From Rhizobium album (lineage in GTDB: Bacteria > Pseudomonadota > Alphaproteobacteria > Rhizobiales > Rhizobiaceae): a DNA stretch of 64,000 nt. The notes beneath the pieces were generated by a model. It had not been told where the DNA came from and ran no database searches. It worked only from the letters and a program-made list of their open reading frames with translations. The position numbers and the translations under genes were made by a program. Shown piece by piece: positions 54,968 to 62,310 of this stretch (position 1 is the first letter of the stretch; every line of letters starts with the position of its first letter). The DNA is taken from positions 124,001 to 188,000 of the forward strand of contig NZ_QFBC01000006.1 in assembly GCF_003122325.1 (NCBI RefSeq). The letters run 5' to 3'.

Positions 54968-56044
54968 ATGGGTATCGTTTCTACTTCTTATCAGGTCATC
55001 GTCGCCGGCCAGGATGTTACATCCCGGTTCGAGCCGCGCCTTTTATCAATTAAGATCACGCGCGCCGCAGACAACGCCGCGGATGAATGCTCGATCGAAC
55101 TGGCAGACCCTTATGGTGACATCGTCCTGCCTCAGGACCGGGCGCCGGTGATGATCAACATCAACGGCGACCAAGCCTTCATGGGCTTCGTGTCCGACGT
55201 CGACTACAGCTTCAGCAAAGGGGATGGCCGAAGAATGAGTGTCGGTGCTTCCAGTGTCGACTTGGGCAGCAAGGTCAAGGAACCGTTCTTGAAGCACAAG
55301 GACGACGCCAGCCTCGCCGACGTCGCCTCGGAGTTCGGCGGCCGGGCCGGGCTGCAGGTTTCCGTGGCCGGGTCGATAAAGTCGATCCAGCGGCCGTACT
55401 GGCTGGCCCAGAATGAGAGTTTCATGTCCTGGGGGCAGCGGATCGCCAACGAGGTCGGCGCATCCTTCAAGATCATCGGCAACCGCTGCTATATGGTCGC
55501 GATCAACGAGGGGATCTCGGTATCTGGTCAGACTTTGACGCCGATCGCCGTGACCTACGGGGTCAACCTGATCAGCGGCAACATTGCCCCGATCATCTCC
55601 CGGCCGAAGTTCAAAAACGTCGAGATTTCCTACTTCGACGTGAAGAAAGGGCAGCGGATGAAGGTCGATGTCCCGACAGGAGTCGACGATGTTTCCAGTG
55701 CGCTCCGCACCGTGATCACCGCGTCGGACGAGGCGCAGGCCAAACAGCAAGCCACGACACAGGGGAAAAAATCGGACCGTGAAAAAGGTGGCGGTTCCGT
55801 CACCATCCTCGGTAACGTCTTTGCTGAACCGGAAGCGCTCTGCAATCTCTCCGGCATCCGCCCGGGGATCGACGGCTCCTATCGCATCGCGTCCGTCGAG
55901 CATTCTTTGACCAAGGCTGCCGGGTTTGAGACCACGTTGAACCTGAAACAGCCATCCGGCGGCGCCGGCGTAGATACGCGCGGGACACGTCCTTCTGGTT
56001 CCCCCGCCGGACCATCACCACAAATTGCACCCCCAGCACCGTAA
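54968..56044 (+). CDS. Phage tail protein gpD (late control D family)
   Basis: 358 residues. Late-control-D family proteins (P2 gpD, Mu gp44/45-like) form part of the tail hub/spike base. The N-terminus (VIVAGQDVTSRFEPRLLSIKITRAADNAADECSIELADP) matches the family opening; the central fold has the LAQNESFMSWGQRIANEVGASF block. C-terminal region is Gly/Pro-rich. It begins 1 bp after the tape measure stop. Genes U and X, usual between T and D in P2-like phages, are absent. Confidence 0.85.
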   Translation: MGIVSTSYQVIVAGQDVTSRFEPRLLSIKITRAADNAADECSIELADPYGDIVLPQDRAPVMININGDQAFMGFVSDVDYSFSKGDGRRMSVGASSVDLGSKVKEPFLKHKDDASLADVASEFGGRAGLQVSVAGSIKSIQRPYWLAQNESFMSWGQRIANEVGASFKIIGNRCYMVAINEGISVSGQTLTPIAVTYGVNLISGNIAPIISRPKFKNVEISYFDVKKGQRMKVDVPTGVDDVSSALRTVITASDEAQAKQQATTQGKKSDREKGGGSVTILGNVFAEPEALCNLSGIRPGIDGSYRIASVEHSLTKAAGFETTLNLKQPSGGAGVDTRGTRPSGSPAGPSPQIAPPAP

Positions 56045-56173
56045 CCGAGGTAATAGCTGTCAATACCTTTCCTAAGGCAATTGTGGATAACGGGGATATT
56101 CGTCACTATATAGGAAATCTCGTGACGGCGAGTCGCTTCGCCGCCCAATTCTACCACATACAGGGAGGTATTC

Positions 56174-56689
56174 ATGAAGTATCATAATCCGCTCCCTACC
56201 GGAGCGTCCAAGCGAGCTGTTTCTGACTTTGCTGAAGAAGTCGCCGACGAAGTAAATTATCAGCCTGGGATGCCGATCGAGCATCTTGTGGCTGATCTCA
56301 ACGGGTACATATCCTACCGGAACGCTGTGGGCGATAAGCCGGAATCCATCCTAATTGAGCCGGATCGTTCATTCGAAATTTTCCTGCCAACAATGACATC
56401 AATGGCGAGGAACCGTTTCACAATCGCGCATGAACTAGGCCATCTATTTTTGCATTTCCCTCTCGTCAGTGAAGAGTTTCCCGGCGATGGGATGAGGGCT
56501 TACCGTTGGATCGAAGGAAACGACCAACGTTGTGAATGGGAAGCAAACTGGTTTGCGGCTGCATTCACCATGCCCGAGGCTATGTTCCGCAAAATCGTGG
56601 ATGAGGAAGGGATTGACGCCGCGGCCCGTTTTTTCGGTGTCAGTGGTCAGGCCGCCAGGGTCAGAGCGAAAGGCCTTGAGGGTACTTGA
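56174..56689 (+). CDS. ImmA/IrrE family metallo-endopeptidase
   Basis: 171 residues without a helix-turn-helix domain. The zinc site is HELGH (His86-Glu87-His90) with a downstream EWEAN in which Glu123 is the likely third ligand, followed by FAAAFTMP, the diagnostic family end. ImmA proteins cut repressors of mobile elements or act as toxins/defence peptidases; IrrE regulates stress responses. Its stop overlaps the TTG start of the next gene by 4 bp. AT-rich relative to the flanking tail genes, which suggests an inserted cassette (moron). Confidence 0.88.
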   Translation: MKYHNPLPTGASKRAVSDFAEEVADEVNYQPGMPIEHLVADLNGYISYRNAVGDKPESILIEPDRSFEIFLPTMTSMARNRFTIAHELGHLFLHFPLVSEEFPGDGMRAYRWIEGNDQRCEWEANWFAAAFTMPEAMFRKIVDEEGIDAAARFFGVSGQAARVRAKGLEGT

Positions 56690-57840
56690 GCACACCAAAT
56701 TACCGAGTGCGATTGTTTTTGACCGTGGACCTAGTTGGCTCCACGGCTTTTAAGATGGCGCATCAGCAACACAAGCCTGATCCAGCGAATCCACACCCCC
56801 ACTGGGTTCATGAGTTTCGACAATTTTACAGGCAATTTCCTGAAACGCTTCGCGGCCGTTATCGGCAGGCAACGAATGTGCAGGGTGATCCTAATGCCGA
56901 GCCACCCGGTTGTCCGAAAATCTGGAAGACGATAGGCGATGAGATATTGTTCTGTTGCCGCGTAGAATCGGTGCAGCACATAGCTTGTTGCGTCCAGGCC
57001 TTTCTTGCAGCACTGGACGAATATGGAAGCCAGCTCGATGGCAATGTAGCCTTGGATGTAAAGGGCTCGGGCTGGCTGGCCGCCTTCCCTTCCGAAAATA
57101 TCAGTATTGAGGTGTTGAGCGGCAATGCAAACACCCCTACAGAATCTGACGAGCCCGATGAGGATTTTGAGAAGTCCGCGGACGATCAGCCTAGCAAGTT
57201 CGATTTTCTCGGAACCGGCATTGATACTGGTTTTCGCATCTCCAAGAATGCCACATCAGATCGTTTCACAGCGTCAGTCGGTTTGGCATACCACCTTTCA
57301 AAAGCAGCCACCCTGCATCTCTTCAACGGCGTTTTCGAATATCATGGGCGTGAGAGTTTCAAGGGTGTGAACCGAGATCAGCCATATCCGGTCGTGACGA
57401 TAGTTTCGGAGCGCAACGAAAAAAAGCGTGAAATGAGGGACAGAGAACGGCTTGTTCTTCGCCAGGAAAGCGCGCCCCCACTCGCCTTGTTTGATTTCCT
57501 CAAGGCCTTTATGGAACACGAAAACATAGACCCACCGACGCTTCCTCTTCGTACTGGTGACAGCGCTCCAAATCCCCCTCCTTCCTATCAACGTTATCTT
57601 GAGGGCTTGCAATCACAGCGAAAAGAGAGCGCGAAACGTGACGCAGGAATGGTCAAAGCTGCCGAGATAGCCGACGACACCAATGTCCCTATCCCTAATA
57701 CCGTCCGAGCCTTCCTCAAAGGTGAAGTAAAAAAGTCGCCTCATGAAGAGCCGACAAATGTCATGCAAAGCAAGAAGGTGCATCGCCGTGGCCGTGGTCG
57801 GTTGGTACGTCGAAAACTGAGAGATCAGGATCGTGACTGA
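56686..57840 (+). CDS. Class III nucleotide cyclase-like protein
   Basis: 384 residues from a TTG that overlaps the upstream stop. The N-terminus FLTVDLVGSTAFK has Asp15 in the first metal-binding motif of class III cyclases; KTIGDEILF supplies Lys81 (base-recognition position) and Asp85, the second metal ligand. A later block GIDTGFRISKNATSDRF, then ASVGLAYHL, fits the position of the cyclase dimerisation and transition-state region, but the canonical Asn/Arg of that motif are not seen, so enzyme activity or specificity is uncertain. The last 60 residues are a Lys/Arg-rich tail, possibly nucleic-acid binding. With the preceding ImmA/IrrE gene it forms a two-gene cassette. Confidence 0.65.
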   Translation: MSTPNYRVRLFLTVDLVGSTAFKMAHQQHKPDPANPHPHWVHEFRQFYRQFPETLRGRYRQATNVQGDPNAEPPGCPKIWKTIGDEILFCCRVESVQHIACCVQAFLAALDEYGSQLDGNVALDVKGSGWLAAFPSENISIEVLSGNANTPTESDEPDEDFEKSADDQPSKFDFLGTGIDTGFRISKNATSDRFTASVGLAYHLSKAATLHLFNGVFEYHGRESFKGVNRDQPYPVVTIVSERNEKKREMRDRERLVLRQESAPPLALFDFLKAFMEHENIDPPTLPLRTGDSAPNPPPSYQRYLEGLQSQRKESAKRDAGMVKAAEIADDTNVPIPNTVRAFLKGEVKKSPHEEPTNVMQSKKVHRRGRGRLVRRKLRDQDRD

Positions 57841-57844
57841 CCGC

Positions 57845-58255
57845 TCAACCGTGCTTATCGTCAAGCACGGCGTCATAAAGTCTGTCACCAATCACACAAT
57901 CCGCGACTCGCTTCAGTAAAGCTTCTGGCGTGATGCCCCTTTTACTCGCTTCTCTGATCAGCAATTTTTTCCGATAGGTATCGAGCTTCACCACATAGCC
58001 ACTTTTCGATTCCTGCATTGGAAGGCGCCATCGGCGGATCATTGCCCGGATAGTTTCCTGGCTGGTCCCGTCCGCCAGGAGTTTTGACACCTCACCGGAT
58101 GTCTTGTGGTTTCCAAGCCAAAACCCGATGTGTGCAGCTTTTCCGTTCGTCCACCTTTCCACTAGACGATAGCCCTTGAAACGCTCGGTGTGGTGACGCT
58201 TTACATTCGCCATCTTGTTGCGCGGTCGGGAGAATTTATGCTTGGCATCGGTCAT
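57845..58255 (-). CDS. Small basic protein of unknown function
   Basis: 136 residues from the ATG at 58255 (GAGG 8 nt upstream). The middle contains a helix-turn-helix-like pattern (TSGEVSKLLADGTSQETIRAMIRRWRL), then a Lys-rich helical tail. It may be a phage DNA-binding regulator. It converges with the cyclase-like gene (4 bp between stops) and lies after the terminator of the coiled-coil gene. Confidence 0.6.
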   Translation of the reverse strand: MTDAKHKFSRPRNKMANVKRHHTERFKGYRLVERWTNGKAAHIGFWLGNHKTSGEVSKLLADGTSQETIRAMIRRWRLPMQESKSGYVVKLDTYRKKLLIREASKRGITPEALLKRVADCVIGDRLYDAVLDDKHG

Positions 58256-58270
58256 AGAGCATCCTCGAGG

Positions 58271-58301
58271 CAAAGAATAAGGGCGCCCCAGACAGGCGCC
58301 C
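58271..58301 (-). terminator. Terminator of the coiled-coil gene
   Basis: The hairpin GGGCGCC/GGCGCCC is followed on the minus strand by TTATTCTTTG; 22 bp after the stop of the leftward gene. Confidence 0.75.
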
Positions 58302-58323
58302 GAATTGGAGACATTTGATTTGG

Positions 58324-59163
58324 TCAACCGATCGCCTGCTCGACGCTTTCGAGTTCCGGCCACGGCACGGGCAGCCCAGCCAATCTGGCGATCGAGTTTT
58401 CTGACAGCCGTGTCGATCCAAGTTCAATCGTTGCGGCACGCTGACGCAGCCGATTGGAGAACATCGACTGCAGCGCCGTTGCCGTGTCCAGAGGTGGTTC
58501 CGGCACCTCCCGTCCGATCCAGTCGGGCTGCTGGACCCTTGGGTTTACCAGCCGGACCAGGATGCCCATATACCCGAACCTGTTATCGTACGTCACGTCG
58601 AACAATTCGGGCAGCTCTGCCGCTACGAGCTCCGCGACAAGTGCGGCCATGCCTTCCCGCCTGGACGCCAAGTCAGCACGTCCCTCCGGCCGCTCCGATG
58701 GGCGCTTTGTGCTATGCGTTGGCCACAAACCATCGTCATCGGCAAGCTCAGCGCCGACGGACCGAATAAGCCGGGCCAGCGTCGCGGCCGCCTTTTTCAA
58801 TTCCGGGGCCTTGGCATCGATCGAATCGGCGGCGCGGTTCAGCCTGGTTACTTCGGCATTGCGGCTCTCACGTTCACGAGCCGAGGTCAGGCGGGCCTGG
58901 GCATCGATGATCTGCTGGTCAATCTCACCAAGGAGGTCGGCATGATCGGCCGCTTCAGTGGCAAGACGCCGGATTGTTGCCGTCACCTTCTCGACATCGC
59001 CGTCCTCACTGGACAGGGATTCGCGCCGAAGTTCCTTGGCTTCCTCGAGCGCCTGCATCGTTTCGGAGCGCTGCCGCTCCTCATCGGTTTTGCGCTTCTC
59101 AAGCGTAATCAATTCCCGCTCGATCTCTGCAACGCCATCGCGTTTCTTAAAGGGATTTTTCAT
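58324..59163 (-). CDS. Coiled-coil protein of unknown function (phage block)
   Basis: 279 residues from the ATG at 59163 (AAGGAG upstream). Residues 1-150 are a strong coiled coil rich in Glu, Lys and Arg (MKNPFKKRDGVAEIERELITLEKRK...); the C-terminal half is globular with several Trp and Pro. It lies 19 bp after the S49 protease gene, in the position where phages usually place decoration or head proteins. Could be structural; no domain recognised. Confidence 0.6.
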   Translation of the reverse strand: MKNPFKKRDGVAEIERELITLEKRKTDEERQRSETMQALEEAKELRRESLSSEDGDVEKVTATIRRLATEAADHADLLGEIDQQIIDAQARLTSARERESRNAEVTRLNRAADSIDAKAPELKKAAATLARLIRSVGAELADDDGLWPTHSTKRPSERPEGRADLASRREGMAALVAELVAAELPELFDVTYDNRFGYMGILVRLVNPRVQQPDWIGREVPEPPLDTATALQSMFSNRLRQRAATIELGSTRLSENSIARLAGLPVPWPELESVEQAIG

Positions 59164-59182
59164 GGTCCTGATCTCCTTATTT

Positions 59183-59572
59183 TCAGGCGAAACGGTTTGC
59201 TTGCGCGATTGCCGCCGCCCAAGCGTCTGATGTCGTCTTCGGTTTCCGCTGCTCCAGGTCCTCGGCACTGGCACCGCCGTTCGTGGTGGCAACGGCCTTT
59301 TGCCAGCCGGCGGCGGCGGCCTCGGCACTGATGCGGCCCGGCTCTGGTCGACTGGCAGTTCCGCTTATCGGCGCCGTGGCCATGCCGCCGGCGATGGCTG
59401 CCAGAATGGTCAGAGCATCCCGGTGCGAAACGGTGGTTTCAAATGCCAGAATGTGAATCAGTCCCGGCATGCTTTTGGCGTATTGGCAGGTAAGAATGCT
59501 CTGGCAGCGTTCGGTCTCCTGGGCGGCGGCCGCGGCGACGATGCCGGCGTGGCTTGCAGCTTGAATGCTCAT
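59183..59572 (-). CDS. Nested scaffold-like protein (in-frame internal start in the S49 gene)
   Basis: 129 residues, in the same frame as the protease, starting at the ATG at 59572 (codon 283). AAAGGAA lies 6 nt upstream, an excellent ribosome site in the middle of a coding region, exactly at the boundary between protease and Ala-rich region. In lambda, protein Nu3 is made from an internal start in the C gene and acts as head scaffold; the arrangement here is the same. Inferred, not shown. Confidence 0.5.
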   Translation of the reverse strand: MSIQAASHAGIVAAAAAQETERCQSILTCQYAKSMPGLIHILAFETTVSHRDALTILAAIAGGMATAPISGTASRPEPGRISAEAAAAGWQKAVATTNGGASAEDLEQRKPKTTSDAWAAAIAQANRFA

Positions 59573-60418
59573 TGTCGGTTCCTTTCTGGACGGCCAAGCC
59601 GCTCCCTTGTTCCGGATCATCCCGGCGATAACGGCCTCGAATTGGCCGACGTCATCGGCCATCCCAGCGGCGACCGCCTTGGCGCCCACTTTCATGCCGC
59701 CGCCGCCGAAGTTGCGGGTGACGGTGTCCACGCTGACGCCGCGATGCTTTGCGACGGCAGCCACGAAAACTCCGGCGAGGTCGTCAACAAGGGTCTGGAT
59801 CTGGGCGCGGCCTCTGTCGCTGCTCGGATCCGGCCGCTTGCCCGGCGACTGTGACGAGACGAATTCCATGGTGCGCACACCGCGGCGGCGGTCGGCTTCC
59901 GACCGATCAGGAAGACCGAGAACGACGCCGATCGAACCGAGCATCGCGGCATCCGAGATCACCACCCGGGAGGCCGCTGAGGCGATCCAATAGCCGCCGC
60001 TGGCGGCCATGCCGCTGACAAACGCGGTGATCGGCTTCTTCGACCTGGCGGCATAGATGGCGCTGGCGAGCTCGTCACAGCCGTTGGCCTCGCCGCCAGG
60101 ACTATCGACATAGAGCGCGATGGAGTGGATGCCCTTGTCATCCAAAGCCACCTGCAGATCCCGGCGCACCATCTCGTAGGACGTCGCTCCCGACATCGAA
60201 ACGAACAGATTTGCCTTTTTGAAAAGCGGTCCCTCGATGCGAATGATGGCAACACCGTCGCGCTCGGTGGCACGTTCGGCCCGAGACAGTGAGGCAGACC
60301 GATAGGCTTCCAGCGCCTGCGGGCTGACCTCGTTCGACCGCTCTGCGATCGACAAAAGTTCACGAGCTTTTTCCGGTGGCATCGCCCATCCGCTTGAGCC
60401 GATGTAGTCAGTGAACAT
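59183..60418 (-). CDS. S49-family phage prohead protease
   Basis: 411 residues from the ATG at 60418 (GAGGG upstream). The protease domain matches SppA/SohB and lambda gpC: the nucleophile Ser140 lies in SGMAASGGYWIASAA, with Lys194 (SPGKRPDP) a candidate general base, and substrate-pocket VDSPGGEA nearby. Residues beyond about 283 are a different Ala-rich region, which in lambda-like phages is the scaffold. Prohead proteases mature the capsid. The next gene upstream overlaps its start by 11 bp. No capsid or portal gene is present nearby. Confidence 0.85.
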   Translation of the reverse strand: MFTDYIGSSGWAMPPEKARELLSIAERSNEVSPQALEAYRSASLSRAERATERDGVAIIRIEGPLFKKANLFVSMSGATSYEMVRRDLQVALDDKGIHSIALYVDSPGGEANGCDELASAIYAARSKKPITAFVSGMAASGGYWIASAASRVVISDAAMLGSIGVVLGLPDRSEADRRRGVRTMEFVSSQSPGKRPDPSSDRGRAQIQTLVDDLAGVFVAAVAKHRGVSVDTVTRNFGGGGMKVGAKAVAAGMADDVGQFEAVIAGMIRNKGAAWPSRKEPTMSIQAASHAGIVAAAAAQETERCQSILTCQYAKSMPGLIHILAFETTVSHRDALTILAAIAGGMATAPISGTASRPEPGRISAEAAAAGWQKAVATTNGGASAEDLEQRKPKTTSDAWAAAIAQANRFA

Positions 60419-60620
60419 GTTCGCTACCCTCGTGTGTCGGGGTGGCGGCCAAGGGCAAGACCAACCCACAATCCCTGGCCAGGGCCTCGAAAATGCTGTC
60501 GCACTCGCAAGGTCCGACCCCCGTTTCGAATGCGAGAACGTTGGCGACGCTGCGAAACTGAACGCCGCCTGGCGAGGTCAAGATTGACCGGATCCGGTCG
60601 ACCTCAGACAGATTGTTCAT
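60408..60620 (-). CDS. Small protein resembling the S49-protease tail
   Basis: 70 residues from the ATG at 60620 (AGGAAC upstream). It shares the pattern RIRSIL...NVLAFET...CDSIFEALA with the S49 protein (QSIL...HILAFETTV...LTILAAIA, residues 307-342), which looks like a detached copy of that module. The stop overlaps the S49 start by 11 bp, so translation is coupled. A role in head assembly is possible. Confidence 0.55.
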   Translation of the reverse strand: MNNLSEVDRIRSILTSPGGVQFRSVANVLAFETGVGPCECDSIFEALARDCGLVLPLAATPTHEGSEHVH

Positions 60621-60945
60621 CGTTTGTTCCTTTCGCAAATGCAGCCGGGTCGATGCCTTCCACCACCCGTAGGATTTCGGTAACCGCGGCGTCCCTTATG
60701 TGGCCGACGGCGAGGTCGTAGATCGGTTGAGGCATCTGCATCTTGGAGAGATCGACCTCGGCCGCAGCAATGAGATAGCCGAGCTCACTCTTCACGACGT
60801 TGACGGGGGTGAGGCTCCTGACCGCATGCTCCGCGATGAGATTGCCAATCGTCCGGCCGATCTTTCGGGCCTCCGTCACGGCGACTTGCTTCGCCTGGTC
60901 GACAGTGACGACCTGCTCTTGTCGGCGGATCCGGGGAACTCTCAC
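60604..60945 (-). CDS. Small protein of unknown function
   Basis: 113 residues, GTG start at 60945 overlapping the stop of the upstream gene by 4 bp (GTGA). Predicted all-helical, with a basic N-terminus (MRVPRIRRQEQ) and no signal. The operon order is RHH regulator, this protein, the 70-residue protein, then the S49 protease. No family recognised. Confidence 0.55.
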   Translation of the reverse strand: MRVPRIRRQEQVVTVDQAKQVAVTEARKIGRTIGNLIAEHAVRSLTPVNVVKSELGYLIAAAEVDLSKMQMPQPIYDLAVGHIRDAAVTEILRVVEGIDPAAFAKGTNDEQSV

Positions 60946-61160
60946 AACTGGATCTCCCGCAACAAGTCATCGACATCGCCGCTATCGAAAACGCCGCTGA
61001 TCGGACGGCCGGAGCGCAGCAGTTTTTCCGCCGCGGACCTCAAGACAAATTCGTTGACGCTTCGTCCTTCCCGATTTGCTGCATCGAAGAGATTTTCGCG
61101 GAACCCTTCGGTAACTCGCCCTCCGCGGAGCATGAGATTAACGCTTCGATCATCCGCCAT
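60942..61160 (-). CDS. Ribbon-helix-helix DNA-binding protein (Arc-like)
   Basis: 72 residues from the ATG at 61160 (AAGGAG upstream). The core RVTEGFRENLFDAANREGRSVNEFVLRSAAEKL fits the Arc/CopG ribbon-helix-helix fold: a beta strand with Arg, then helix A and helix B with the conserved hydrophobic positions. Likely dimeric regulator of the phage block; first gene of the leftward operon. Confidence 0.72.
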   Translation of the reverse strand: MADDRSVNLMLRGGRVTEGFRENLFDAANREGRSVNEFVLRSAAEKLLRSGRPISGVFDSGDVDDLLREIQL

Positions 61161-61222
61161 TTTGGCCACTCCTTCTTGCGTCTTGAGGGAGTAAATCAGA
61201 CGCTTGGCGGCCTGGCGATTGG

Positions 61223-61594
61223 TCACGAGTGGTCGCGTTTCCCCAGTTTCTCCTTCCGTTCCCGCGCCTGCAGATGGCTGATGCCCAGATGGTCGAAATA
61301 TCTTTGTACCCGCGGATGATCCCTCCTGTTCGCGCGCAACAGCTCCAGCGCGACCATGTCGCCGGAAATCACCATTTCGAACGCTGGACCGCTGATTTGA
61401 AGCGGCGCAGATCGACCTGTCTGCCGAGCGATGGCGTGCATTTTGCACAGGCGCCGAACGGCCTTATGATCGAGGTCGGCACGAAACATGGCTTCCTTGA
61501 CGCTGATGATATCGTCAGGCTCCATCAGGATCGGCCAAAGGCTATCACCGCCGCGGATCTCCGGCATCTCTTCAGCAGAAAAGAGCGACGACAT
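61223..61594 (-). CDS. Protein of unknown function (phage region)
   Basis: 123 residues from the ATG at 61594 (GGAGG upstream). Contains two short helical segments (DIISVKEAMFRADLDHKAVRRL; FEMVISGDMVALELLRANRRD) reminiscent of helix-turn-helix adaptor proteins, and a basic C-terminal tail. No family recognised. Confidence 0.55.
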   Translation of the reverse strand: MSSLFSAEEMPEIRGGDSLWPILMEPDDIISVKEAMFRADLDHKAVRRLCKMHAIARQTGRSAPLQISGPAFEMVISGDMVALELLRANRRDHPRVQRYFDHLGISHLQARERKEKLGKRDHS

Positions 61595-61596
61595 TC

Positions 61597-61758
61597 TCAG
61601 CCTCCGTTCAAGGTCATCGACGCGAGCGCCACGGTTGCAGCAACGGCAACGACGACTGCGGCGGCAGCAATGCCGACGAGCTGCCGGGTCGTGGGCCGCT
61701 TGGACAATGCCCGCTTGATCTCCCCAAACTCGGCTCTGAGGGTCCGTAGGTCGTCCAT
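61597..61758 (-). CDS. Tiny membrane protein
   Basis: 53 residues from the ATG at 61758 (GGAGGG upstream). An N-terminal charged helix (MDDLRTLRAEFGEIKRALSK) is followed by one membrane helix (LVGIAAAAVVVAVAATVAL). It is joined to the next gene by only 2 bp. It could be a phage membrane protein (e.g. spanin- or antiholin-like) but nothing proves this. Confidence 0.5.
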   Translation of the reverse strand: MDDLRTLRAEFGEIKRALSKRPTTRQLVGIAAAAVVVAVAATVALASMTLNGG

Positions 61759-61840
61759 TCTAAACCCTCCCAGCTTGCCGAAAGACCGCGGAACTGAAAC
61801 CGCGATTCGCTCGTTGATGCGCCAAACCGGAGGAGATGAC

Positions 61841-62023
61841 ATGACGAGATTTTTCGACAGCACGACGATTGACGAAGTCGATGATTGCGCGGCGGTCGCG
61901 GAGCTTGCTCACCCCGATTGCGCCGATGTGTTGGTGGCCCGGGGTCAAAACGAAACCGACGCGTTCGCCCGTGACTATGCCGCCGACCGACAGGTCGTCC
62001 CTTACGCCGTCGGCTTGGTGTGA
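61841..62023 (+). CDS. Small acidic protein of unknown function
   Basis: 60 residues; the ATG at 61841 has GGAGGAGATGAC directly upstream, a very strong ribosome site. The product is acidic (MTRFFDSTTIDEVDDCAAVAEL...DYAADRQVVPYAVG). Rightward, opposite to both neighbours. No family recognised; the ribosome site is the basis for the call. Confidence 0.5.
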   Translation: MTRFFDSTTIDEVDDCAAVAELAHPDCADVLVARGQNETDAFARDYAADRQVVPYAVGLV

Positions 62024-62029
62024 TCTCCG

Positions 62030-62269
62030 ATGATCGACGGATTTGAAGCAATCGTTTTGAGCCATCAGGTCGATGGCCGGTATTGCACGATCAATTCGGC
62101 CCGCACAGCTGCCGTCTACTTGCGGCGGAATTGGCCGGCGAAACGTGGGCCGGCCCATAAAACTGCACTGCGGACCTGCCTTGATGCGCTCAACCGCAAG
62201 GAACACCCGGATGCTGCCCGGGCCGCGTTCTTGGCCGCCCTGCGAGAAGCGGGAATTGGGCTTAGATAA
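62030..62269 (+). CDS. DUF982-like small protein
   Basis: 79 residues. The C-terminal half (CLDALNRKEHPDAARAAFLAALREAGI) matches the rhizobial DUF982 pattern, a family numerous in Rhizobiaceae and often plasmid-borne; its function is unknown. It begins 6 bp after the previous small gene and so may be translated with it. Confidence 0.72.
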   Translation: MIDGFEAIVLSHQVDGRYCTINSARTAAVYLRRNWPAKRGPAHKTALRTCLDALNRKEHPDAARAAFLAALREAGIGLR

Positions 62270-62310
62270 CTCGGCCCCAAGAACTTTGCCCAAGGAGAGA
62301 GGCTTGTGTG

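Noticed and set aside
56686-57840. Pycsar (PycC) assignment of the cyclase-like gene
   Set aside because: The two Asp motifs fit class III cyclases, but no TM or TIR effector is adjacent, and I cannot align it to known PycC proteins; kept as cyclase-like only.
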